A stretch of DNA of 64,000 nt from the NCBI RefSeq assembly GCF_000001735.4, contig NC_003074.8:20839261-20903260 (forward strand), in the 5' to 3' direction. Positions 1 through 12,893 of this stretch are shown in pieces. The first letter of the stretch is position 1. The number at the start of each line of letters is the position of its first letter. The notes beneath the pieces were generated by a model. That model made no database searches and had not been told where the DNA came from. It saw only the letters and a list, made by a program, of their open reading frames with translations. The position numbers and the translations under genes were made by a program. This DNA is from Arabidopsis thaliana. Lineage: Eukaryota > Streptophyta > Magnoliopsida > Brassicales > Brassicaceae.

Positions 1-2281
1 ATATCTTTTGGCAACAACCACCTCTGCAAATTTAGCTTTCACAATTGTACCGTATATCAGAATTTATATTGATTCATCATTGCAAGAACAGGACAAACAG
101 AAAGATTGTCTCACCTTGCCAATGATTAAAGGAATTAACAGAGTAACTATAAGACTTCTGAATAGTTGGTCAGTAGGAAACGAAACCCCTACTCCCCCAG
201 CTATGTATCTTGATACCCAAAATGGAATCTGATTAGAGGTCAAACCACGTTAACTTCAGTGTCAGAAGACGCAATACTCATTCTTAATAGAAGACTTTGA
301 AGTTTGAATCCTACTCATAGTCATAGATACAAGATCATGAGTTGTTTTGAGAACAAATTGCTAAGCAATTCGGAAATATAGACCAGGAAACAATCTTACT
401 AAAAATACCCCTGATTCTGCATGATCAACTAGTTTCAAAGGAGGAACAATAATATGCAAGTCGTTCGGCTTACAGTTAAAATTCCTAATAAGTTAGATGC
501 CACTGTCACAGCAAGAGCAAGAGCAGCATTACCACCAGCAAGCTGAATTGGCAATATGATAAGTCAGTGGAACGCAAGAAAAACAGTTTTGCACAAAATA
601 TTGATTAGACTTATATCAAATTGAGTACGTGAGTAAGGGCAACACCACTTGATAAGGTGGTTGGCATACAGCAAAATATACCCAGCCCTGTAAAGAGCAA
701 AAGGACATACATAAGTTTTGGACTCCTCAATCACTAACTCACTACTGAGCTGGAACTGAAGAATAAGGTATTCAAAATTGAACCATAAATGTAAGAAACG
801 GATCAAGATTCAAAGACAACGTCAAAGTGGAACTGTTGGATACAAGATCACAAAGGCAATCAGATTACTACTTAATAACGCAGCTATAGTTGATCAATTA
901 GTTGTCAGATATTATATAACGAGAGACAATTTAACAAAAACTGTAGATGTAATGTAAATCAATGGAAGCCGATACAATATAAGCAGTAACAAGTTCAGGA
1001 AAGAACGTGGTCTTTGAAGTTTTACTTGACACTAAGTTTAAGATAGAGAAAGAGTAACCTGTAACAAGTTCACGAGGTTGGAGTTGGACCAACATAATTA
1101 GCCTTGAGAAGGATGGAGTGAGCAACAAAATAGAGATCTGAAAGAAAAAGAGAAATAGTTTGCGTTTAAGTATGTAGTATAACTAACAGGAGTTAAAAAA
1201 AGGAAAAGCATTACCAAAAGGTTTCTATTCATTAGATTTTCTTATTTTCAGAACTTAGCAGAAGAGATCTACAGAAGAGGAAACATTCACAGAACATATG
1301 AAAGCTAAAGATGAGTCAAGATCATACTAGCCCAAAGAGTCCAAGAGGCCACCCTTTGACAGCAGCACCAATCGCTTCGGTACGTAAAGTCAACCCTGCT
1401 CCACAATACATGAAAAGAGTACACATTTGATAAGCTATTCGACAGAAACAAAGTGATTGCTTCCATCACCCTTTAACATAGAAAAAGAAGAAGAACAAAG
1501 CAATTGTACACTTATGCCACAGCTGATAGAATCACCTGATATAATAAATATCCCGCATGTGCTGATCTTAGTGAAAGAGTACTTGTCTGCAAGACAGCCT
1601 AGAGTCGGATTTGCAAAGCCCAACCCCACTCCACTAACAAGAGCTAACCAACAAAGCACAACATGAAATTGAAATGTCAAAAGTAACAAAGTGAGGCATA
1701 AGAGGTCACTAGAAGCATCACATTAAAGTGATAAGTAATCTTCATGGAAAATTGAATTTTGATGCAGTCAACCTTGTCATCAGACTTTAAAAGATCTAGC
1801 CTAAACTTTCATCTCAAGAATCGTTAGGGAAAATGAGGATTACGTGGAAAATTGGAAAGGAAAAAAAGGGCAAGAGCAATGTGTAATGTTACCTAGAGGC
1901 AAGAAATTATCTGAAGCAAAACTCAGCAATTCCTTGCCAAAATATAATCTTTGAGCTGAAGCTGAAATGCCTCCGTCACCACCAAGCTGTGAACACAAAA
2001 AAAAATCTCCACATTCACAATAAAGTTTGATCATTTACATGAATCCGATTCCATTCTCCACACGAACTTGGAATAAGCATAGAAGAATACATAAAATCGA
2101 ATGGAAATTGACCAGAGACCTTGTCGGAAGGTTGGCATGCTCTAATGGATCTGGAAATCCATCGTCTACCACAGGGGTCTTGACAGCGACGGAAGACGAC
2201 GGAGCGGTTCCCCGGAGACGGTGGTTGACGGAGACATAGAAAGGGGTTTTGGGTTGAAGCCAGGGTACTAGCTATCGCCAT
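1..2281 (-). CDS. BASS4: BASS4-like plastid sodium/metabolite cotransporter (5' part; runs off the window)
   Basis: Member of the bile acid:sodium symporter family, expected in the chloroplast envelope. Translation starts at 2281 with a Ser/Arg-rich, acid-poor N-terminus typical of a transit peptide. Exon 1 is 2120-2281 (54 codons), exon 2 1893-1986, exon 3 1536-1643, all with GT/AG borders and matching phase; exon 3 encodes the family segment GVGLGFANPTLGCLADKY. Further exons lie near 1330-1395 (GLTLRTEAIGAAVKGWPLG), 1076-1140 (LTPSFSRLIMLVQLQP), 490-560 (QLAGGNAALALAVTVASNL) and 116-232 (IPFWVSRYIAGGVGVSFP). Together these cover most of the membrane core. The 3' end is outside the window. 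The family is certain; the BASS4 name rests on remembered sequence. Confidence 0.9.
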
Positions 2282-3353
2282 GGGAGTAGAGAGAATTAGA
2301 ATCCAAAAGTGAGCAGAAGAATGATCAAAGTTTGGCTGCTTAGTTCTGCATTACTCAGTTCTCAAGTATCTCTCTCAGTTTAAACAAACTCCGGCTTATC
2401 GGAACCACTTCCTGTCTAGCTTCCCACTACCACTGGCTCCTGTTATTTATTTATTCTTTTAACTCAAAAAATATAGGAATATTCATTTTCAATTTGAACC
2501 AATCACAATGAGTTTGTCTTTCAGCCTCAAACAAACAATTGGGTCTAAACCCAATATTGGAGTAGATACATTGGGCCAAATCAGAGGGCATAAAATTAAA
2601 CATAAAGGCTAAAGGAGAGCGAACCCAAGTAAATTAATCTCACTTATTTCAAGTGCATTATTATTATTTTAATTGTATCACCAACATTCATATCCCCTCT
2701 CACATGGCATTGATGAGCAGAATATGTCCAATGTATGTAGTAATGAAGTACATTTGTGTTATATAGCCCATTTGCTCAAATTAAATTGTAAGCAAAAAAA
2801 ATTATTTTCAAATTATGTTCATTCCACAATTTATAGATCCGTTGAATCAACTGTATATAATTCGTATGTCCATAAATATTTTTAAGGAATCTAGTTCTCC
2901 TAAACTACTTAAAAGAAATAAAAATGCAATCAGAACTAGCATTTATAAGCCAAAAATACCAAATTACGGGCCCTGCTCAAGAAAGAAAAAAAAAAAAAAA
3001 AAGTGCTAAGCAGACCATAGAAGAGATATTTTGAGCTGTAGAAAAACTCAATGCACCATTAAGATTGCTTAAACCCCAAGCTTGTGACTTGTGAGGAGTT
3101 TAACAAAAAGTCGTCAAATCCTGATTACGACAAGGCACCTAATACTTTTTAGATTGCAAGAAAAAACAATATAAAACAATTATTTTGATCACATTAGCTT
3201 CTTACCCAATAACAAACCGCCACGTATGACTTCGCTTGTTCGATAAACAATCTCTCTGCTCCATATAACTGAATCAAAGACTTTCACACGAGATCAAGGA
3301 AGAAAGATCAAAACTCTTTCTTTCCTTTTTTTGTTGAAAATCAAATCTAAGAA
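2282..3353. other. Spacer: divergent promoters of BASS4 and CAN1
   Basis: No gene seen. TGGGCY-type motifs lie at about 2530-2580 on the BASS4 side. A 17-base A run ends at 3002. CAN1 leader sequence occupies the last part. Confidence 0.6.
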
Positions 3354-5059
3354 ATGGGTAACGCGATTAGGTTACTCCGGAAATGCTTGAATTCTCACGG
3401 CGTCTCCGCCTCTTCCGGCGGCGTCTCAGCTCTTTCTCGTGATCTCTTAAACTTCGAGACCACTTCTCAGGTCTCTCTCCATTGTTATTCTCCTAAATTT
3501 TCTTTTTTCTACAGCTAATATTTTAGTCTTGGATTTGTTCTTTAGCTCTGGTTTGAAACTCACTGTGAATTGTGTAAATCAATAGATTCATTTAAAATTT
3601 TGCTTAAGAGATTGATCAGGATCTAAAGATTCATTTTATTCTAGGTTCCTGAGAAGCTTGGGAGTTACGTTGTGTCTTCCCAAAAGGCTCAAGCAAACTG
3701 GTACAGATCATGCTAATGTTGTCTATAAAGATTTGAAAATGTTCATATTTTAATGTCTTTTTCTTCCAAAACATGTTTTAATTTGAAGGTATAGAAAAAT
3801 ACTTGAGGCATGGAAGCAAGCTAAGCCTCGGCCTAAAACTCCTGAGGAAGCCTCCAGGCTTGTTATCGCGGCTCTAAAGAACCATCAAAAAGCAGATGTT
3901 GAGGTATTAACTAATCATGATGGTTCTTTCAAGTTGCAAAAATGTCAAGGAGTTTTGGAGGATGCATTATTGATATAGTTGACTTGTTAATGGCATTGAC
4001 AGGGACTTTTGTCTTTCTATGGACTACCTTCACCTCACAATCTCGTTGAGGTCCCTACGGAAGCTCCTGTGTCTTTACCTAAAGGAGTTCGGTTTGAGCT
4101 TAACACGCTTCCGGTTAGAAAACTTACGAATCTTTAAAAGGTTTGGGATATGATGGTAATGTTGTTGCTGCTGATCAAGAAATTTTCTAAATGAAATAAG
4201 GTGGATACAAAATCTGTGGCAGATGGTGATACTGTTACTGTGTATGTTAGTAGCAAAGACCCGCTTGTGTCATCTTCTCTTCCTAAGGACGTGAGTCTTG
4301 CAGCGGTTAAAAGAGCCAAAGCGCGTGAGAAGAAGAATTATACTGAAGCAGATGCACTTCACAAGACGATCATAGCTTCTGGTTACAGGTTTGTGTTTTA
4401 TTGATATACTTCACAAGTTGATTATAAAGTCAAATCAAAATTGATCTACGAAATTCATAATTTTTCCTAACCTTTTTTTCATGTTATACTTAGGATGATA
4501 AGTTTTCAGAATGAGGAAGTGCTTGCTAAAAAGTTCAGAATTAGACTAAGGTAAAACACTCTTCCACTCTAGAGAGAACCTCATATTCAATCAAAAGCTA
4601 TATGTAGAGTTAAAAATTTGGAATGAAAATGAATCAGCGGAATAGATTCACCGGAGAGCAAAATGCCGTATGGAAAAGAGGCGCATGATGAGCTACTCAA
4701 GATGGTTGAAGGGAAATGCTTGAAGGTGTTAGTATATACAGAGGATCGTTATGGAAGATGTGTAGGAGATATATACTGCAATGGAAAATTTGTACAGGAA
4801 GTAATGCTAAAGAAAGGTCTTGCTTGGCATTATGTAGCCTATGACAAGCGTGCAGAGCTCGCAAAGGCAAGCTTTTATAAACCTTTGTGCTTTTCATTTA
4901 CAATTTTCTTTGATTATTCCTTCTGATGTTTAACGGTTTGTTTTGGTGTTTTGAATTCAGTGGGAAAATGAGGCTAGGCAAAAGCGCGTTGGCTTGTGGG
5001 CATCTTCTAATCCAGAGAAGCCATGGGAGTGGAGAAAGAACAAACGTGGAGGCAATTAA
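3354..5059 (+). CDS. CAN1: CAN1, calcium-dependent staphylococcal-type nuclease
   Basis: Ca2+-dependent nuclease with a thermonuclease (SNase) fold that cleaves DNA and RNA. Exons: 3354-3470, 3645-3700, 3789-3903, 4003-4113, 4201-4388, 4494-4550, 4638-4866, 4961-5059; all phases agree and give a product of about 320 residues. The protein starts [11 protein letters not shown], with Gly2 plus Cys as expected for N-myristoylation and palmitoylation, so plasma-membrane attachment is likely. The SNase domain includes RIRLSGIDSPE, the [10 protein letters not shown] segment and [18 protein letters not shown], carrying the usual Arg/Asp/Glu active-site pattern. The last intron (4867-4960) starts with GC, not GT (AAG|GCAAGC), and the acceptor TTCAG is normal; only this junction keeps AELAK-WENEAR in frame. 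The stop follows NKRGGN. Confidence 0.96.
4867..4960 (+). other. CAN1: GC-AG intron in CAN1
   Basis: Donor AAG|GCAAGC and acceptor TTCAG|TGG. No GT donor nearby restores the reading frame, and the rest of the donor fits the strong consensus typical of GC-AG introns. Confidence 0.9.
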
Positions 5060-5504
5060 TGATAACAAAACCAATAAAAACAACAATACAATACTATTCG
5101 ATTATATGATTATTGTGAATTAAAGAACTTGTGATCTGTTGTTGTAATTGTAAGAGAAGTATGTATATGTTTTATGTATTGACAAGTATTTTTTTGGCAA
5201 TAGAGAATTTCTCTTTGAACCTTGAGACAGAAGTTAGCTTAGTTGTTTCGTTTCTAAATATAAGGGTACATAGTTTATTTTTGGGGTTTAACAATCTTTG
5301 GTTGAGAATAAAAGTCTGAAAAAGTAAAAACCAATCTTACAATTTCAAATTTGTTTTTAGTTGATATATTGTTTTAAGAAAATGTGAAGAGGTGTTTTTG
5401 ATAATTCTTCATCATCAGGAGGATTATCAAGGGCTCTAAATAAAGAGCCTTTCATAGTCTTTTGCAATCTTCTTCTTCGTCTTCTTCTTGAACTTTATTC
5501 GAAA
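5060..5504. promoter_or_regulatory. CAN1 3' end and promoter of the LURP-one gene
   Basis: CAN1 3' UTR, then the promoter of the gene at 5505. A short perfect inverted repeat, GGCTCT (5432-5437) and AGAGCC (5444-5449), encloses the TATA-like AAATAA about 60 bp before the start codon. A CTTCTT-rich leader follows. Confidence 0.5.
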
Positions 5505-6288
5505 ATGCCGAAGAATAAAAAAACAGAATGGCAAGTAGGAGATCCCGCGATAAGCGTAGTGAGCGATCAATTCTGTAATCCATACCCAATGGATCTTTTG
5601 GTGAAGAGAAAAGTTCAGAATTTTTCTAAAGATTATTATGAAGTGTTTGATCCAAGTGGGAATCTGCTCCTACAAATTGATGGACAAGCTTGGGGGTTTA
5701 ACCGTAAAAGAGTTATGCGTGATCCAGCCGGTTTCACAATCCTCTCAATGCGTCAAAAGGTTACAAAACATTTTAATTTTTCAACAAACATACATATAAA
5801 AATGACTCTTTCTTGAAATGGTGTATGATTGTTTAGGGACTTGCGTTGAAGAACAAGTGGGAAGTGCATGGAGGAGAGAGCAAAGAGAGAGAAGACTTGC
5901 TCTTCACGGTACAACAATCTCAAGCGGTTTCACTGAAAACATCCGTGGATGTTTTCTTGCCGGAGAACAACAATGTCAAGAAGACAAACACTTGTGATTT
6001 TCATGCTTCAGGAGGATACTCCAATATCTCATTCAAAGTTTTCAAAGCGGATGCTCTCATCGCCGGGGTAGGGGTAAAAGTTAAAAACCCATACTTATTA
6101 AGAAATTTGCAATTTTTATACATTGGTGAAGGATTGAAATCCTTATATTGCAGGTAACACATAAGTTTACATGGGGAAGTTTCTGCAAAGGGAAATATAA
6201 CTTTAAGGTGAGAGTAAATCCAGAGGTTGATTATGCTTTTATCATTGCTTTGCTTGTCATGGTCGATGACAACGAGAATTGGTGTTAG
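5505..6288 (+). CDS. LURP-one-related (DUF567) protein
   Basis: Belongs to the LURP-one-related (Tubby-C-like) family, small beta-barrel proteins; LURP1 itself acts in defence against oomycetes, but the role of this member is unknown. Exons 5505-5759, 5837-6067 and 6154-6288 join in phase. Visible family features are the opening strand YPMDLLVKRKVQNFSKDYYEV, the repeated F/V-D-P-x-G turns (VFDPSGNLLLQIDG), the RDPAGFTILSMRQK strand pair, and the closing hydrophobic helix VNPEVDYAFIIALLVMVDD that packs inside the barrel. The product ends DDNENWC at about 206 residues, the usual family size. No signal peptide is seen. Confidence 0.92.
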
Positions 6289-6858
6289 TATATTGTCTGT
6301 CCTCAATCTCTTTGTTTAGTGGTTCCTTTCACAATTTATTGGTGTATATGTGTTCATTTCTCAAGATATATGTATGTAAGAATATTTTTTCCATGTAATG
6401 TGCAATCTTGCTGGCCCAAATGTTTATTTTTCATAAAAGCGTGCAATCAAAGATATATAGAGCAAGAAAACATGAATCAAAACACTACAAATTGTCGTTA
6501 ACAGGAAGAAAAAGCACACGTTTATTAGATAGATGTAGACGTAAAAGCAAACAAATAATCGAGACATGATCCTCTCGATGCATCAAATAATCGCTGAACG
6601 AAGAAGACTCTCCACAGATGTTTAACCAATATAAAAAAAACTCCAGACTTGAGTAGTTCCCATAAATGAAGTGACGAGACGCAGAGAACAATTGTAGACG
6701 TCGATACCAAACAAACCCAATTTGACCAAACCTCTTAAGAAACTTTAAAACTCAAAACCAGACACAATAAAATCAAAGAAGAGTCGGACATGAAGTAACG
6801 GACATAGTGACAATACAACCCGGGAATGAATAAAAAGCAACGCTCTGGATAAATATGT
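6289..6858. other. Convergent 3' UTR region
   Basis: Lies between two gene ends (LURP-one, +; alpha-SNAP2, -). AT-rich; only chance ORFs seen. Confidence 0.6.
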
Positions 6859-9096
6859 CTATGTAAGGTCATCCTCCTCTAGCTCCTTGGCCTTGAGCTT
6901 CTCCTTCACCCTCAACAACATGGTTGTCTTCCATGAATCCTGCATTAACACCAATTCCATGATCAAGAACCAGGTAGAGTTAAAGAGAGATTTTATTCAA
7001 ATAGCTGTATATGGTTTACAGCCCATACCAGTGGAGTCATGCTATCAAACTCCTTGACAACATCTGTGAACTTTGCGATGTCTTCTTCATCGATAGCAGA
7101 AGCAAGGTCCTGTTCATATGAATAAATGTACAAAACTTAACATACTTTATGTAAGCTGCTCCACAACTTCTTGAAAAAACGGAAGTTTAAACTTTACCGC
7201 TAAGAACTTGCATTCCCGTGTTCCAGTAAAAGTTGGATCCAGATCCTGCAAGAAAGTAGAAGTTAGAAAACATGTCATAGTTGCTCAAAGGACCACACCA
7301 GAATGTTTATGTTACGGGTGTTTGTTGTGGAAGAAGAAGAACCTGATACTTCTCCAGAGCGTTAGTGATGGAAACAACATCGGCTTTGCATAAGTGGCAC
7401 ATGCCAGCAGTGAGAAGATGGCCCTTAACTCCATACTTGAGCAAGTTATTGTTGAGTGAATGGCGTGCTATGTCTTCATAAATCTTGATTGCCTTCTCAT
7501 ACCTACCAAAGATACAACAACAAGCCTATTATCAATCAATCGGTCCCAAAGTAGAGAAAAGGCTATAATTGCTGTGCTCATGCATACTGCATAGAGAACA
7601 TCACAATTCCATACAATGACAAGTTTGTGGATTGACAATTCGATTTTAACAGGGTTCCATCTGAGTACTATAAGCACTTCAATGCTAAGGGATGAGAAAG
7701 CAAAAAGAAAGGTAATGTGCCGAAAATCTTACTGCTCCAGCTGGGCGGCATATTGCGCAACCTTTAGATTGCACTGGTTTGCAGAAGTGGTCACTTCTTC
7801 ATTCTGAAAGAATTCAGCTGCCTTTTCAAAGTAAGCAATAGCCTGCTCGAACTTCTGATCAGATTCATAATACTCAGCAATTTCCTGTCAAAAGTAAAAA
7901 ACCATTAATGTACAAATTAGTCCAAATACAGCAAGTCAGCACCATGCTTACTTTAGTTTAGAAAAGGAAAAAGACAATCTGAATCCGACTGAACATGCAT
8001 AAAGAAACAGGAACCATGGAGGAAATACAGAAGAAGTGCCCCAATAAAACTATCTTCTCAGTATCCGTACTAAAAGAATAATATCTAATTCATGCTCAAA
8101 AGAGACAAGTGGTACCTTGTAATATCTTGCAGCCATGTTGAGCCTTCCTATCTCACAAAATATATTCACCGCTCGCTCTAGGCAAGACGCAGCCTCTGCA
8201 TATAATATTAGGACGCATGAAAACACATAAGAATTCATAATCACTCTTGCATTACAGAGATGACAATTACAAAAGTAGCTTTATACATACCATTAGTGTC
8301 AACTTTCTTGTAGCATTTAGCAGCCTCAGCATAGGCGTTAGCAGCATCATGTTTGCTATCTGACTGCAGATGCAATCATGCAAATCAATGTTATCAAACA
8401 ATCCACACATTAGTCCAGTATCATATATATGTGTTGCCAAAGAATTAACCTTTAAGTGACAGTCGGCAAGTTTTAGATAAGCTTTTCCAGCTTGATCCCC
8501 TGAACAATCACAAATGCAACACATAAGTAAGAAGATAGCGTTGGAGAATTAAACAAATATCAGAAAAGAACATGAAACCTATTAAACTCAGCCAAATAGA
8601 ACCCAAATTAGGTACTATAATTGTGCCACTTATCAATGACTTGCTAGAAGGCCAGAAACCAATATCAAGGAATCAGAATGATGAATCTCCGATTTAAAAT
8701 GTTTTCGTATGAAATTATCAACCATAAATTTCTTACAGATCAAAATAGACCTAATATAAACCCAGATACTAATTCTACTTCTCACATGACCATAGACAAA
8801 TCACCGCAACTGATAAACCTAAGATCAAACGTTTCAAATTTCACCTTTTTTTTCTTCCTCATCATCACAAAGAACAACAATAAAAAAAAACACGACACCA
8901 ATCCGATGAAACAATAATCAAAAGCAAAGAAATTTTATTTATGGAAATTACATGATTTGGCGAGCTTATAGGAATTAGCTGCTTTTTCGAGCAGATCAGC
9001 AGCATCCTCGTACTTAGATCCGAATATTCCCCATCCATTGAGCTTTTTCTCAGCTTTCTTCTCGAATTCCTCAGCTCTCACCAGATGATCCCCCAT
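6859..9096 (-). CDS. ASNAP2: Alpha-SNAP2, NSF attachment protein
   Basis: Cytosolic adaptor that recruits the NSF ATPase to SNARE complexes so they can be disassembled after membrane fusion. The start at 9096 gives [19 protein letters not shown], followed by [20 protein letters not shown], the conserved first helices. Successive exons on the minus strand encode TPR-like helical pairs: [17 protein letters not shown] (about 8460-8502), the [20 protein letters not shown] stretch (about 8118-8196), a [17 protein letters not shown]-like stretch near 7800-7890, the [16 protein letters not shown] stretch near 7450-7500, and the last exon [20 protein letters not shown] with acidic EDDLT end (stop 6859-6861). 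That C-terminus contacts NSF. About 289 residues, full family length. Several TGGGCY motifs lie just upstream (9305-9366), typical of housekeeping genes. Confidence 0.95.
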
Positions 9097-10826
9097 TCCT
9101 TTTTTTTCCCCGAAACTCTGACTTGAAATTTGATCGTGTACTTCTTTACCTCCACAGACTCCGATTGCTTCTCTTTTCTTCGTCGAGAGAAATTGCTTTC
9201 GATTTGGATTATTCGCTGCGATGAAAGAGAGAGAGACGAGAATCGATCGAGAGCGAAAAATCAGAGACACGCTTCGATAGGGGAAAAGATTTTTCAACCG
9301 ACTAAAGTGGGCCAAATTTGTCTATTTAAAATATGGGCTTTGTTTTGAAAAGCCCAAGTTAGCCCAATCAAAAGTTTTTCCGTACTTTGTTATTGGGTCG
9401 CTTTAACCAAGCTTAGAAAATATGGGATCAGGTTTATCAGTTGGGATTGAAGAAAAGCTTACATGAATTATCAAGTAAAACGATTTCCTGTTATATCTGC
9501 TCGTCCTTCTACATTCTTCATTAGCCATTATTATAGTTCTCAAATCACGACAAATATTGCTGACAGTTTCCACTAAACAAACCTATGTTCCAAAATGCAC
9601 AAACTGGTAAAAACCTAGTATGTTTTAATATCAAACACATGAGTAACAACAATATCGGTTTTAATATCAAACACATGAATAACAACAATGGCTAAATAAC
9701 AACCGTTACAAATCTATGAAATGTTCAATTTTTTAGCAAATCATTTCATGGGTAATCGGTAATTTTTTTGTCTTTTGTGAGTTGCAGAGGTAATCTTCTG
9801 TTGTTGGGCTTCTCGACATGTTGAATGGTATTGGGCTTAGTGTCTTGGCCCATAGCATTCTGTTTGGGAGACTCTGAGCTGAGCAGAGAGTTTGACCCAA
9901 GCTCTGTTGTTGTTGACTGAAGCTTCTCCTTTACACACAGAGATGATCTAAAATAAACTGTAACTTTGCAACGAGGGATTTCTGCGGCAATATTAATGTT
10001 GCTATCAGTCACATTCTATAATGTTAACTGAGTAACTTCAATATGATTCATATGAAATGATTAAATAAAAATAACTTTAGAAGACAGTGTTTAATTATTC
10101 TTATATTGTTTCGTTTATCACGTTTTCAATTATTCATTCGACATTCCGCATTCGCTGCCCTCTCGTTTTCTTGATGAAAAGTCTCGAACCGTCTGCTCTA
10201 AAGTTAGTTTATTACACGTGAGCCATCTTTGAGGCCGCCAATGATATGATTATATATTGGATTTTATTATATCCACGAAAATTTTAAATTATTTAGGAGT
10301 TTTTTTCTTTTTTGGACAACTTATATGAGATGAGAAGCGATGATACACATTTGGCCACTTTTTCGTCTAGATACATTCTTCGTGAAGAAATCCAAGTGCA
10401 CACATTCATTAGTGTTGGACGGACCCATTTTATTTTGGATTTTTTTGTATAATTCTTTGGGGTTTTTTTGTTAATAATTCACTTCTGTCTATAATATGAT
10501 TATGATTGTTCATCATATTTTAGCTGTAATTTCCTCTCTTGAACAAAATTATTATTTTCGTGATGTTTTTAAGTACGTGACGAAAGATCATTTGGTGATC
10601 TCACTGACATGATTTGCCCAGCCTGTCAGGTTTACCTATGGTCAAATATCATTTTCTCGATTTTGCCCCAAACGGTCAAGGCATATATCCCCAATCTTCA
10701 AAGGGTATTTATGTACTTTTCGCTATTAACCGTGTGGCTATATGAAGCCGATTCCTCATAACAACTACAAAAAAGGAAAGCTTCTTCCCGCCGGCAAATT
10801 CTTACGTTTCTCCGGCGGTTAGAAAA
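9097..10826. promoter_or_regulatory. Divergent spacer: ASNAP2 leader/promoter and AVT6C promoter
   Basis: TGGGCC/TGGGCT motifs cluster at 9305-9366 (four within about 60 bp) above ASNAP2. An 88-codon open stretch (9746-10012, -) has no ATG at its head and matches nothing I know. No TE seen. Confidence 0.55.
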
Positions 10827-12519
10827 ATGACACCACAGATCAAAACTCATCTCTTGCCGAAGCAAGAACCTTCTTCGTCTGAGAACCATGGATCATCAAC
10901 CTCCGGCATCGTTTTCAACGTGTCAACGAGTATAATCGGAGCCGGAATAATGTCGATGCCGGCGGCGTTTAAAGTTCTTGGAATAGTTCCAGCGTTTTTG
11001 ATTATCACGATCATAGCTTGGCTTTCCACAATTTCCGTTGGATTTCTGATGAAATCAACTCTCGCCGGAGAATCAACTACTTACGCCGGAGTTATGAAAG
11101 AGTCGTTTGGTAAAACAGGATCCATCGCTGTACAGATTGCTACGATGGTTGCTACTTTTGGTTGTATGATTATATTTTCGATTATTATAGGTAAAGTAAT
11201 TTGATCTAATCATCTAAGTGTAGAGGTCTCAGCTACTATTTGAGCTTAAGAACAGATTGGCTGAGTTTGGATTTGTATGTGTTTACTCTCTCAGGAGATG
11301 TGCTTTCTGGTAATGAAAATGGTGGTCCTGAACATATTGGAGTTTTGCAAGAATGGTTTGGTTCTTACTGGTGGAACACGAGAATCTTCGCTTTGTTATT
11401 TGTCTACGGCTTTGTCTTGCTTCCATTGGTCCTGCGTAGACGAGTCGGTAAGTTTCTCTCTATAATCTTGTGTTCTCAAAATTATGGATATCTATGAGAT
11501 TGTTGATGATTTTCTTTTTGTTAATGGTTATGTAGAAAGACTGGCAATTAGTTCCGCTGTATCGTTTCTTCTTGCGGTTCTATTTGTTGTCATAAGCTCG
11601 GTGCTGGCGATTTCCGCGCTGGTGAATGGACAAACGAAGAATCCAAGACTGTTTCCGGAGTTGAGCAATGGAGGATCGTTCTGGCAACTCTTCACAGCTT
11701 CCCCTGTTATAGTTACAGCCTTCACGTTTCACTTCAATGGTAAGAACCCATCTCTTTCACCATATTGGTAACTGTTTCTCTGTTTTCTCTGTTTTTTCAT
11801 GTTTCTGAGTTTGGTGTTGTGATTCAAAATGTGCAGTTCATCCAATTGGATTCGAGCTCAAAGATCCATTACAAGTGATCCCAGCAACTAAGATCTCTGT
11901 CATCTTGTGTGCTGCTATCTACTTCGCAACTGGACTCTTTGGTTACCTTCTCTTTGGAGATGCAACTATGTCGGATATTCTAGTGAACTTTGACCAGAGC
12001 TCTGGTTCTTCCATTGGTTCTCTTCTCAACGACATTGTCAGACTCAGCTACGTGCTTCACCTCATGCTGGTCTTTCCTCTCCTGAACTTCTCATTGAGAG
12101 CAAATCTCGACGAACTCTTGTACCCCAAGAAGCCGTCCTTGGAAAAAGACACAAAAAGATTCATCGGACTCACTCTGGCTCTACTGATTTGCTGTTTCTT
12201 GTCTGCAATCGCTGTACCAGACATTTGGTACTTCTTTCAGTTCATGGGATCAACCATCACAGTCTCCATAGCATTCATATTTCCAGCCGCCATTGTTCTA
12301 AGGTAGATATGCTTTGTTTCCTTTACTATGTACTTTATCAGTTGCTTCAAACTTCCTATAAAAATCTTACCAACTGCTTTCTGATTCTGAAATGGCAGGA
12401 ATATCCATGGTGTATCAACCTCAAGAGAGAAGATCGTAGCTGCAATAATGCTTGTTCTTGCTGTTGCCACTAGCATTATTGCTATCTCGACAAATTTATA
12501 CAGCCTCGCAGCAAACTAG
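10827..12519 (+). CDS. AVT6C: AVT6C-type amino-acid transporter (AAAP family)
   Basis: Member of the amino acid/auxin permease superfamily, vacuolar-type AVT6 clade; the clade is thought to export amino acids from the vacuole. Exons 10827-11190, 11295-11447, 11536-11739, 11837-12302, 12399-12519, all in phase, giving 435 residues. A short cytosolic N-terminus is followed by the family-defining first helix with SGIVFNVSTSIIGAGIMSMP (unwound GAG helix), then about ten more hydrophobic segments, including IAVQIATMVATFGCMIIFSI, the VHPIGFELKDP loop, ISVILCAAIYFATGLFGYLL and the FIGLTLALLICCFLSAIAVP helix. The stop follows YSLAAN. No lesions seen. The AVT6C label is from memory. Confidence 0.95.
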
Positions 12520-12890
12520 TCGTTGAAAAAAGTTTTGCAAACAGTCCCTTCCATGATCACTTCAAAGAAATCTGTAAAATTATTAGCTTGCCGTAGCATT
12601 CATATTTATATCTTTGTGAAATAGGTTTGTCAGAAAATGCAATGTAATAGCTATACAAAGTGCAATTTTTGTTGCTGCTTGAAACAGAGAAAGAGGAAAT
12701 GAACAACTCTTCAAAACTTGTATTCTTTAAATTACTTTTTGTAGACCATTATTTGAATGAACAAAGTACATCTGTATCAGACTATTCCTTTCTTTTGGAA
12801 CAAAAATTGAAGGGTTCTAAGTTGGAAAAAAAGAGGAACATAAAGATGATACAAACCTTCGAAAGCTTAAGATTATGAAGATACCAAGAC
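12520..12890. other. AVT6C 3' flank
   Basis: 3' UTR and spacer. Nothing else seen before the transposon border. Confidence 0.5.
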
Positions 12891-12893
12891 TTA
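12891..12893. repeat. Target-site duplication TTA, left
   Basis: TTA directly abutting the left terminal inverted repeat; matched by TTA at 14696-14698. Confidence 0.75.

Noticed and set aside
1457-1666. Plus-strand ORF at the left end
   Set aside because: Antisense of BASS4 exon 3.
9746-10012. 88-codon open frame on the minus strand
   Set aside because: No ATG at its head, no splice-linked partner exon, and no recognisable motif; probably chance, or at best a gene scrap.
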